NCBI GenBank assembly: GCA_964600025.1 | Contig: CAZRHJ010000042.1 | Span: 1 to 17,626, forward strand | Origin: JADFUS01 sp964600025 | GTDB lineage: Bacteria > Bacteroidota > Bacteroidia > Bacteroidales > Rikenellaceae | Reading direction: 5' to 3' | Length of the DNA: 17,626 nt | In this document: positions 8,106-14,824 of the stretch, in pieces | How the letters are laid out: each line of letters opens with the position of its first letter | Position numbering within the stretch: the first letter of the stretch is position 1 | The notes under the pieces: generated by a model | What the model was told of the DNA's origin: nothing | What the model saw: the letters and a program-made list of their open reading frames with translations, nothing else | The model's database searches: none | Made by a program: the position numbers and the translations under genes

Positions 8106-10156
8106 AAGAAATTCATAAAATAAGGAGGTTTAACAAATCTTACATAACCAGCATCACCGCTGTGGTTTCTTTGAGTGTTTCTGATAGGGTCTGGTGCAAG
8201 AGCATTGAAATCGGATGCTAAAAAATATATTCCAAAAAAACTATCCAAAACACCTTCGGGAGTTGTTATATGGTATCCGCTATATGCGTAAGTGGTCTTA
8301 TTGATTTCTGAGGATTCAGGATAGCCAACTGCTTTGACAATCGGTTGCAATGTTAAGTCAGTTCCCAATCTGCCAGTTCCTCCATAGTTTTTGCTTATCC
8401 AATCTTTGGGATTTGTAGCATAGTCTTTGAATGCAACTAATGTAGAAATATCTGTAATGTGTTTCCAACCCTTTGGAACTTCTAATGTGCTAATTGCCTT
8501 ACGGTTGTATTGGTAGCCGTTTTTCAGAATTTGTTCTGTTGTTGGACTTGCTACAAATCCATTTATATCAAAATAAGTATATGCTTCTTTTGTAACAACA
8601 TTTGGTTTAGAATCATCATTGTTTTTCCAGTCATTAATATTTGAAATATTTATCAAAGGGTTTCCGCCTTTCATTTTTGTGCTACGGTAGTTTTGTGTAG
8701 TTAAATGATAAAATAATATCTTTGTTACAGAATATTCATTTCCGTCATTGTCATTAACCAAGTAGGGCATAAATCTTGTTGGTGTAATAATCTGTCCAGT
8801 TGGCTTAACTTCCGAAACTGTCAAATCCTTATACAAATAAATCTTGTCGGGCATAGTTGTGAGTTTTGGTTCGCCATACTCACAAATTACATCTCCTTTG
8901 TATAGTGAAAAGGACACATTGCCCATATATTTTCTTTGAGACTCCTCAATATCGTTAGACCACAAAACTATTCCCCCATTGTGATTTATATCCGAGCCAT
9001 CATACATCATAGGATAAAAAGTTACCATACATTGTGGTTCAATTTGGGGAGAGCCTTCTCTGTATGTGGTTGGTTTTATGTATTCCAAACATACTTCTCC
9101 ACAAATCAATCCTCCGTCAAAAACCTTGTATGTACGATATTTGCTATCCACACCATTTTTGAATAATTCTTTTATTTTTTTTATATCTATTTCTCTGACT
9201 GGTACTTTTGTGTCAATCACATAAGTGTAGGAGTTGTTTGATTTAAAAATATTTTCGGAAGTAACTTTGTTTGTTGCCAAATACGAATCCTCCCCTCCCT
9301 CGCTAATATGCATCACAAACATACTTTCGTTTTTTGTGAATGAGCTGGGTATAACACTTGCCATAAATGTTGAAAGTCCGGGCATAGAATTTGCGAGTTT
9401 CATCATATACATCGTAGTGCTTACTTCTGAACTTGTTCCGTCGAGAGTTATTTCTCCGCAACATAAATCAAAAAAACATTTATTAGGAGTATTTCTAAGA
9501 TAAACACCTTTTATTGCATCGTGGTTAATTCCAGTTCCAGTGATTTGGAAATTAACCATTGCTGTCAAATGCTTGAATGACAGTGATATGGATTTGTATT
9601 TTGTTCCACTTGTTTCGGTAGTCCAAAGTAGATTGGATTTAGAAAATGTTTCTATGTCAGATTGGTCAATATTCCCGTTTTCACTATTCGAAAAATTATA
9701 ACTTAAATTATGAAACTCTTTTAAATCGTCTTGTGTGTGGTCGTAAGGAAAATATGCAAGGAAATTCAGACTCTTATCGTTGTTAGGGAAATATATACCT
9801 TCTCCTTCAATCAGTTTGTTGTTTGTTCTGTCGTATTTTAATGCAACCCATTTGTCGTGTGTGTATTTATATGGAATGTTTCTGGCGTAAGCTGCTGCCA
9901 ATTTTACGTTATTAATTACATTTACATTGGGGTCGTTATCATCTCTTTCCATTGCGTAAATCCCAACTATATCTCCCTCCTCAAAGTCAAAACCATTTAC
10001 TTTTGTGTCGTTTTCTCCTTCAAGATTGGAAGTAGTAAAATTAAAAATTACTTCCTCTCCTGGTTTTGCATATTTATCTTCCGATATATCCGTAGTTTTA
10101 GTACACGCAAAAGTGCATACCAAAAACGAAATTATCATTAATATTCTCTTGTTCAT
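8102..10156 (-). CDS. Large fimbrillin-like lipoprotein with FISUMP-like C-terminus (accessory/tip subunit)
   Basis: This 684-residue protein has lipobox TFAC with the cysteine at residue 18. Fimbrillin landmarks are FEEGDIVGIYAM at 58-69, FLAYFPYDH at 132-140, SNLLWTT near 174, and LSFKHLTAMVNFQI at 192-205. A cysteine-bearing stretch KCFFDLCCGEI lies at 226-236. A central region (GGLICGEVCLEYI near 348) resembles the one in the next gene. The C-terminus has PKGWKHITDISTLVAF at 561-576, YFLASDF near 644 and GDAGYVRFVK at 667-676, a weaker version of the FISUMP pattern. It is the first gene after the shaft-type fimbrillin, 149 bases downstream, behind a stem-loop, with an AAAAGG ribosome-binding-like stretch just before the ATG. 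A Mfa-type tip or adaptor protein is likely; ligand unknown. Confidence 0.8.
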   Translation of the reverse strand: MNKRILMIISFLVCTFACTKTTDISEDKYAKPGEEVIFNFTTSNLEGENDTKVNGFDFEEGDIVGIYAMERDDNDPNVNVINNVKLAAAYARNIPYKYTHDKWVALKYDRTNNKLIEGEGIYFPNNDKSLNFLAYFPYDHTQDDLKEFHNLSYNFSNSENGNIDQSDIETFSKSNLLWTTETSGTKYKSISLSFKHLTAMVNFQITGTGINHDAIKGVYLRNTPNKCFFDLCCGEITLDGTSSEVSTTMYMMKLANSMPGLSTFMASVIPSSFTKNESMFVMHISEGGEDSYLATNKVTSENIFKSNNSYTYVIDTKVPVREIDIKKIKELFKNGVDSKYRTYKVFDGGLICGEVCLEYIKPTTYREGSPQIEPQCMVTFYPMMYDGSDINHNGGIVLWSNDIEESQRKYMGNVSFSLYKGDVICEYGEPKLTTMPDKIYLYKDLTVSEVKPTGQIITPTRFMPYLVNDNDGNEYSVTKILFYHLTTQNYRSTKMKGGNPLINISNINDWKNNDDSKPNVVTKEAYTYFDINGFVASPTTEQILKNGYQYNRKAISTLEVPKGWKHITDISTLVAFKDYATNPKDWISKNYGGTGRLGTDLTLQPIVKAVGYPESSEINKTTYAYSGYHITTPEGVLDSFFGIYFLASDFNALAPDPIRNTQRNHSGDAGYVRFVKPPYFMNFL

Positions 10157-10187
10157 AACCTTTTCTGTTATTTTTTGTGAAATAGCA

Positions 10188-10216
10188 ACACAGAGAAGGT
10201 ATCAGCCTCTCTGTGT
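10188..10216 (-). terminator. Stem-loop between shaft fimbrillin and accessory genes (attenuator or mRNA 3' stabiliser)
   Basis: ACACAGAGA (10188-10196) and TCTCTGTGT (10208-10216) are perfect reverse complements. With the A at 10197 bulged, GG (10198-10199) also pairs with CC (10206-10207), giving an 11-bp stem with a 6-base loop. It lies 90 bases after the shaft gene's stop and about 30 bases before the next start codon. No U-run follows on the minus strand, so partial attenuation or protection of the upstream mRNA is more likely than full termination. Confidence 0.6.
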
Positions 10217-10244
10217 CTGAGTGTATTTTTATTTATTGTTGTTC

Positions 10245-10280
10245 GCTGACAACGAAACTCGAATTTATTAGGAGTTTGTA
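10245..10280. repeat. Copy 2 of the CGAAACT repeat family, after the shaft fimbrillin gene
   Basis: GCTGACAACGAAACTCG begins at 10245 and closely matches GCTAAAAACGAAACT at 3644 and GCTAAAAGCGAAACTCG at 17513. AAACTC (10255-10260) is answered by GAGTTT (10272-10277) across 11 bases, so this looks like a short or eroded form of the same palindromic element. It lies 3' of the shaft gene. Confidence 0.5.
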
Positions 10281-10305
10281 TTATTTTCGAAAAATAAAAA
10301 TTTTA

Positions 10306-11373
10306 TTACATATCAATATCATCGTTATTGCTCCAAGCTGTTACGTCAGTTGTAAATGTAATAGGGCTAAGGATTGGTTCTCCATTGGCATTATAACCAC
10401 CACCAAAAATTAGATTGTAAGTATAGATTTTTCCTTGTTCCCAAGTCGATTCAAAAGGTATATAAGTCTTACCGTAGGCATCAGCAGCACCAAGGAAATA
10501 TGTATTTCCTACTGCATCATAAATTTTACAAGAAATTTTAAGATATGCACCTTTTGTTCCTGATACACCATCATTTGTAGCGATAGAGTTTGCAATATCC
10601 CATTTTGTGATAGCTTGTGGCATTAACATCATAACAGTTGCATTTCCTGCAGCTTTATTTGTTAAGACTGTTTGGCTGTTGTTTATTTCAGTGTTAGTGT
10701 TTTGGAGTGTAGCAACGAAATTAGTTTGAATACTTGGATCAGACCAAACACCTGCATCTTTTAAAGTAAAATTACCTTTTGAATTAATGTTGTGCAATGT
10801 GATACTTTCAATTTTTACTCTAAGACTACCTACTGTTTTTGCAGTGAAATGCACCTGCGACATTGCGTGTTTGAATTGCATACTTACCCCAGATGATGCT
10901 GTTGTTTTTGATTGGTTTTTTGCAAATGCATACATAAAATCTTCTTGTTTAGAAACATCTGTATTTACTTCATAATTTGTAAATCCCATACCGTTTGCTT
11001 TGCTGAATTCTGGTGTTGCAACTCTGTTTGTGTTTTCAAAAGGAGTATAGGCATAGAAATCAAGAGTTTCTGAACCTGCTGGCCAATATTTTGTGTTAGT
11101 GTAAGTCCAAGATCCGTCATAAGAAGTAACTGTTTCTCCTTTACTAGTTTCTCCTAAATATGTAGAATCAATATCAACCGTGCTAATAAATGCAGTTACA
11201 CCAAACTTATTGCCAGATTTTTGAAACTCATCGTTATTTGCAATAGCAACCCCTTTTGATATTGGAGAATAAGTTGAGAATCCGATAATGTCTTTCTCTG
11301 TTTGGATTGTGCTCTCTTTTGAGCAAGAAAACAATGCTACAAATAGGATAGCAAGTGTTAGATTTTTTTTCAT
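10306..11373 (-). CDS. Fimbrillin-family lipoprotein, probable major shaft subunit of a type V-like pilus
   Basis: This 355-residue protein is a compact fimbrillin of the Mfa_like_1 type with no C-terminal addition. The lipobox LFSC puts the lipidated cysteine at residue 17. Landmarks in order are IIGFST and ISKGVA near residues 30-43, KYWPAGSETLDFYAYTPFE at about 94-112, EDFMYAFAKN near 143, MQFKHAMSQVHFTA near 164, and IYTYNLIFGGGYNANGEPI toward the end with the short tail AWSNNDDIDM. In known pili of this type, subunits are exported as lipoproteins, trimmed by a protease after an N-terminal segment, and joined by strand exchange in the outer-membrane-anchored fibre. Being the simplest subunit, isolated by stem-loops on both sides from its operon neighbours, it is the best shaft candidate. 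I saw no TTTG/TAnnTTTG promoter in its 115-bp upstream gap, so it is probably transcribed with the genes before it. Confidence 0.85.
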   Translation of the reverse strand: MKKNLTLAILFVALFSCSKESTIQTEKDIIGFSTYSPISKGVAIANNDEFQKSGNKFGVTAFISTVDIDSTYLGETSKGETVTSYDGSWTYTNTKYWPAGSETLDFYAYTPFENTNRVATPEFSKANGMGFTNYEVNTDVSKQEDFMYAFAKNQSKTTASSGVSMQFKHAMSQVHFTAKTVGSLRVKIESITLHNINSKGNFTLKDAGVWSDPSIQTNFVATLQNTNTEINNSQTVLTNKAAGNATVMMLMPQAITKWDIANSIATNDGVSGTKGAYLKISCKIYDAVGNTYFLGAADAYGKTYIPFESTWEQGKIYTYNLIFGGGYNANGEPILSPITFTTDVTAWSNNDDIDM

Positions 11374-11443
11374 TTTTTGATTAATTTAATGTTATTTTAT
11401 AAATTGTATGTGTTTTTTGGTCAAGTAGTTTCTTTGCTGTGAT

Positions 11444-11471
11444 ATATTAAAAATATGAGTATTTTTAATAT
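11444..11471 (-). terminator. Perfect AT-rich hairpin between DUF5119 and shaft fimbrillin genes
   Basis: ATATTAAAAATA (11444-11455) and TATTTTTAATAT (11460-11471) pair perfectly over 12 bases around a 4-base loop (TGAG on the plus strand). It starts 18 bases after the DUF5119 stop codon and lies about 70 bases before the shaft gene's ATG. It could be a weak terminator, a processing site or a regulator site. No long U-run follows on the minus strand. Confidence 0.55.
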
Positions 11472-11488
11472 GCTACATTTGTGTTGTT

Positions 11489-12430
11489 TTACATTGGAAT
11501 ATCTATAATTATATCCTTCCAATCTTCAACATCAGGGTCAAACGGCATATTATCATCATCAATCTTAACTGGTGGAATGTTAATCTCTAAATCTACCTCA
11601 ATATGATTTGGGTTACGGGTAATTATATCTGTAATATCTATTTGTTTCTCAAACTTAGTTCCGTCTTTCAACAAAAAATCTAAGTTAAAGATATATTTCC
11701 CACTTTTACTAATTATATCATAAATGTTTAGTTTGCTCGTAATTGTTCCATTGCTATCATTCTCTGAGTCTATTATTCTGTTGTTCAATACAAATTCTAT
11801 CCCTTTGTTTGTAGTATTTGGAATTTCTTTTGTCAAAAGATACTCGTTTGCTACATAATCAAAAGTTGCGATAGGAGGTTGTGAAACATATTTAAGACCT
11901 TTGACATATACCTTAAACTTTATTGTTTGGTGAGGAACTTTTGCCATCTCATTATAGACCTTACTTGCTACTTCATTTTTGAAATCTGGCTTGTGTTTGT
12001 AGTACTTGATTTGAGATTCCAAAACTTCAATTTTTGGGATATACAAATATGCCATTTCTTCATTTTTGAAATTAGATGGTATGCGTTCTGGAAAATTAAT
12101 TCTTGATTTGCAGGTGTTTGTGTTTTTCATATCCACAAACTCTATATTTTCAAACTCTTGTGGAATATTGTTTACTACCAAAACACTGAAAGTCCCTAAT
12201 GTAAGCCCAAATTTTATGTTGTAGGGATTGTTGAATGGAGGTAGTGTTTCGAGCAATTCCCCGTTTTCTTTGTATATATAAACAGTAGCTCCATTGGGCT
12301 TGGAACTAAGCTTGTGCCAATCCACATTTACTTCTACTGTTGTCCCTTCGTAACCACCATAGTAAAGCGGTTCTAAGCCACACGAACTCAGAATACATAA
12401 TAAAACTATTATTGCTAATTTTTTTACCAT
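11489..12430 (-). CDS. DUF5119-like lipoprotein of the fimbrial locus
   Basis: This protein has 313 residues from the ATG at 12430. A GTG six bases earlier (12436) could also serve, but the ATG gives a cleaner signal peptide (MVKKLAIIVLLCILSSC) with the lipobox cysteine at residue 17. It resembles the DUF5119 lipoproteins found beside DUF3575 and fimbrillin genes in Bacteroidales: YYGGYEGTTVEVNVDW near the start, then alternating beta strands, a region around YLYIPKIEVLESQI, and a C-terminus rich in Ile, Asp and Pro (PPVKIDDDNMPFDPDVEDWKD). It follows the interrupted DUF3575 frame directly. The molecular role is not established. Because no FimB/Mfa2-type anchor gene is in view, it is a reasonable candidate for the membrane-proximal anchor or an assembly factor; that is inference from context only. 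Confidence 0.75.
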   Translation of the reverse strand: MVKKLAIIVLLCILSSCGLEPLYYGGYEGTTVEVNVDWHKLSSKPNGATVYIYKENGELLETLPPFNNPYNIKFGLTLGTFSVLVVNNIPQEFENIEFVDMKNTNTCKSRINFPERIPSNFKNEEMAYLYIPKIEVLESQIKYYKHKPDFKNEVASKVYNEMAKVPHQTIKFKVYVKGLKYVSQPPIATFDYVANEYLLTKEIPNTTNKGIEFVLNNRIIDSENDSNGTITSKLNIYDIISKSGKYIFNLDFLLKDGTKFEKQIDITDIITRNPNHIEVDLEINIPPVKIDDDNMPFDPDVEDWKDIIIDIPM

Positions 12431-12436
12431 ATCCAC

Positions 12437-13705
12437 TTATTTTATAGTTTTGTTATATCCAATTTTCCAGACTAACGACACTTGCAAACGTGTCAAAGTA
12501 AATGATTGTTTGTGTTTTTCTTCCCAAGGGTAAGGAAAGATTTTTATATCCCCGTCGGGTGTTCCATTTAGTTGGAAATATTCTTTGTATTTATTGGATT
12601 TATATCCAAACCCTATTGCGTATTCCAAATTTAAGTTCTTTCCGATTTTATGCGAAAATCCTCCTAAAATACTAATATCATAGTAATGGTTTTGTTTTCC
12701 TTCTCGTTCAAAAAACTGAAAATCGCTTTTTCCAACGCCACCTCCAACACCAATCCACCAACCAGTCAAAGGGCTGTTATGTTTTGGAAACCAAAATTTA
12801 ATAGCTGCATCTCAGCTAAGCATTTGTAGTGTAAATTCTTTTTTTGTACTTCGCCACCACGGAGCATAAAAATTTCCCTCTACCGACCACCTGCGTGAAA
12901 TAGGAGCTTCTATACCAATATTTATAATAGTAGCAGCATCTGCAAGTAAATTAGTTTTTAGTGTAAATAATTCTTTGCGTTGTTTTTGTGGAGAGGGGAT
13001 TGTTTGTATTGTGTCTATTTGTACTTTTTGTTGTTTTTTGATAATTCTAATCGTATCTTTAACAACTGTAATACTATCAATTTCTTGTTTTTTTGTGATT
13101 GGAGTAGAATAGATTGTAACTTTGCTAAATCGCATTTGTGGATAAATGTTCTTGTCCAAATATGCGAAAGTTTTACCGTAGTTTAGATAGCCTATGCGTC
13201 TGTTTCGGCTATCTGTCATTACAAGCCAACGTTCTCCACTCTGTCTAACCCACGTTTCTTCTTCTACATTGTCAATAATATCAAGTAGTTGAGTTTTTTT
13301 GTCTATCAAAGAATTTTTTATTAATTCTCTAAGCATTTGCCAATCAACACCACTGGCATACTCTGTGATAATACTATCAGAGATGTTTAGGCTGGTTTTT
13401 AAGAAATTAGTAACAGACTCTGTTCTTTGTTGAGAAAGTTTTAGATTTACACTTTTTTGTCCTTCTGGGGAAGAGAAACTATTAATTGTGATTTTGTTAA
13501 TTATGTGAGTGTTTTCTATTGATTTTATTGCTTGATAAAGTGAGTCAAATTCATTTTTGTTTGTTTCATTTTGTTTGCTATAACCTTTAATGAAATAGAT
13601 TTTCTTAGTTGATATATTGTCCTTACCATATACTACATTTATACTGTATATAGTTAGTAATACACTAAAAAACAGTATGTAAAATATATTATCTTGGGTT
13701 CTCAT
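12437..13705 (-). pseudogene. OmpA-like/DUF3575 outer-membrane protein interrupted by one in-frame TGA
   Basis: From the ATG at 13705 the frame encodes a signal peptide (MRTQDNIFYILFF...VVYG), an OmpA-like segment (INSFSSPEGQKSVNLKLSQQRTESV), a linker, and the start of a DUF3575-type beta-barrel region (LKTNLLADAATIINIGIEAPISRRWSVEG then YAPWW). A TGA at 12814-12812 (codon 298) stops it. The same frame then continues without any shift through KFWFPKHNSPLTGWWIGVGGGVGK and ends with SLVWKIGYNKTIK at 12437, the expected end of this family. The whole would be 422 codons before the final stop. Either the gene is recently inactivated, giving a 297-residue product without most of its barrel, or one base is wrong. 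An upstream TTG at 13798 is not the start because the promoter lies inside that extension. It is the first gene of the fimbrial operon. Confidence 0.8.
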
Positions 13706-13775
13706 AAAAAAATAGTTATATTTACAAACCTCTTGATAGGTTATTGCGAATCTCTTGGGTTTTGAATTAATCCTG

Positions 13776-13807
13776 CAAAGATAGAAGTTATTTTTCAAAA
13801 TATCAAA
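13776..13807 (-). promoter_or_regulatory. Bacteroidota-type promoter of the fimbrial operon
   Basis: On the minus strand TTTG (13807-13804) is followed by exactly 20 bases and TATCTTTG (13783-13776), matching the -33/-7 pattern TTTG, N19-21, TAnnTTTG. Transcription would begin near 13769, leaving a leader of about 65 bases before the ATG at 13705. This rules out the longer reading frame starting at 13798. Confidence 0.75.
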
Positions 13808-13846
13808 TTTTAATATACAATAATGTTATATTAAAAAATTATATCG

Positions 13847-13876
13847 CCATAAATTTTATTTATGGAATTACTTTTG
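13847..13876 (+). promoter_or_regulatory. Candidate -7 box with adjacent small palindrome upstream of the epimerase-like gene
   Basis: TACTTTTG (13869-13876) fits the Bacteroidota -7 pattern TAnnTTTG and lies 28 bases before the ATG at 13905. No TTTG is present 19-21 bases upstream, so the match is partial. Just upstream, CCATAAA (13847-13853) and TTTATGG (13859-13865) form a perfect 7-base inverted repeat with a 5-base spacer, a possible operator between the two divergent transcripts. Confidence 0.4.
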
Positions 13877-13904
13877 GTACAAAATTTGTTTATTTGTAAT
13901 CATT

Positions 13905-14753
13905 ATGAGAATAGCAATTAGTGGAGCAACTGGGTTTATAGGAAAAAACCTCTTGCATTTTTTTAACAAAAATAATATAGAAACTACAATTCTGCATAGG
14001 TTTGATTTTGAGAACAAAAATATCTTGCATCACAAAATCTTATCTTCGGATTGTATAATTAATCTTGCAGGTGAAAGTATATCAAAACGCTGGACTTCAA
14101 AGGCTCGTGAGAGTATTTTGTCGAGTCGCATTGATACTACTCGTCAGATAGTCGAGGCTTTGAATACTTGCAAAACCCCAAAAATATTTATTTCTGCCTC
14201 AGCTGTTGGAATTTATCCCTACGGTGGAGAGTTTAGTGAGTATAGTACAGAGAGAGGAGATGGATTTTTGGCACAAGTATGCCAGAAATGGGAGAATGAA
14301 GCCACCAAAACTCTTTCTCACCACCGAACACTTATCACTCGTTTTGGTGTAGTGCTTGGATATAATGGGGGTGCTTTGCCACGTATGATGAAGTCTTTGG
14401 ATTTTTGTTCGGCGGTGGTTGTCGGAAGTGGCAAACAGAGTTTTTCGTGGATAGCAATAGATGATTTAGTTCGTGCTATGGCTTTTTTGATAAACAATCC
14501 CAAAGCAGTTGGAGTTTTTAATTTTACTTCGCCAGAACCAACTACAAATTTAGAACTTACCAAACAAATTGCATCAAAAGGCACCGGCCCGCTAATCTTC
14601 AAAATCCCATTTTTTGTGTTTAGATTGTTTATGGGTAAGTCTTCCGAATTATTGTCAAAAGGTAGTAGGGTATTGCCTAACAGATTGTTAGAACTTGGAT
14701 TTGAGTTTAAATCAAATGATATTAAAGAGTTTTTTTACCCTGACAAAAAATAA
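13905..14753 (+). CDS. TIGR01777-family NAD(P)-binding epimerase-like protein (YfcH/SulA-related)
   Basis: This 282-residue protein belongs to the extended short-chain dehydrogenase group annotated as TIGR01777 or DUF1731-type epimerase. A Rossmann nucleotide-binding loop SGATGFIGKNL occupies residues 6-16. The family signature NLAGESI is at 53-59, followed by KRWTSKARESILSSRIDTT. The segment ISASAVGIYPYGG at 96-108 has Ser and Tyr in the region of the usual SDR catalytic residues, and SWIAIDDLVRAM is at 181-192. The C-terminal part (LLSKGSRVLPNRLLELGFEF) matches the usual end of the family. It is probably cytoplasmic; its substrate is unknown and no pathway partner is adjacent. It is transcribed away from the fimbrial operon and toward the purine permease, which has its own promoter. 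Confidence 0.9.
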   Translation: MRIAISGATGFIGKNLLHFFNKNNIETTILHRFDFENKNILHHKILSSDCIINLAGESISKRWTSKARESILSSRIDTTRQIVEALNTCKTPKIFISASAVGIYPYGGEFSEYSTERGDGFLAQVCQKWENEATKTLSHHRTLITRFGVVLGYNGGALPRMMKSLDFCSAVVVGSGKQSFSWIAIDDLVRAMAFLINNPKAVGVFNFTSPEPTTNLELTKQIASKGTGPLIFKIPFFVFRLFMGKSSELLSKGSRVLPNRLLELGFEFKSNDIKEFFYPDKK

Positions 14754-14766
14754 AATAATGTTTTCG

Positions 14767-14798
14767 TTTGTGGCATTGACATAAATAAAATATCTTTG
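14767..14798 (+). promoter_or_regulatory. Bacteroidota-type promoter of the NCS2 permease gene
   Basis: TTTG (14767-14770), then exactly 20 bases, then TATCTTTG (14791-14798) give a full match to the Bacteroidota -33/-7 pattern. The ATG at 14825 is 26 bases after the -7 box, so the leader is about 20 bases. The promoter sits directly after the end of the epimerase-like gene. Confidence 0.75.
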
Positions 14799-14824
14799 TA
14801 CACTTATATTTATATGATATTTGA

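Noticed and set aside
12437..12769. Separate 110-residue gene beginning at TTG 12769
   Set aside because: It is the same frame as the upstream DUF3575 part and continues its family pattern across the TGA; it has no own start region or signal peptide.
12812..12814. TGA recoded as tryptophan or selenocysteine
   Set aside because: TGA ends other genes here (820, 8102), no selenocysteine-type active site is expected in a beta-barrel segment, and the local hairpin is short. Nonsense mutation or base error is simpler.
13706..13798. Longer N-terminus of the DUF3575 gene starting at TTG 13798
   Set aside because: It contains the -7 box of a complete promoter, uses a non-ATG start, and hides a good signal peptide that begins at the ATG at 13705.
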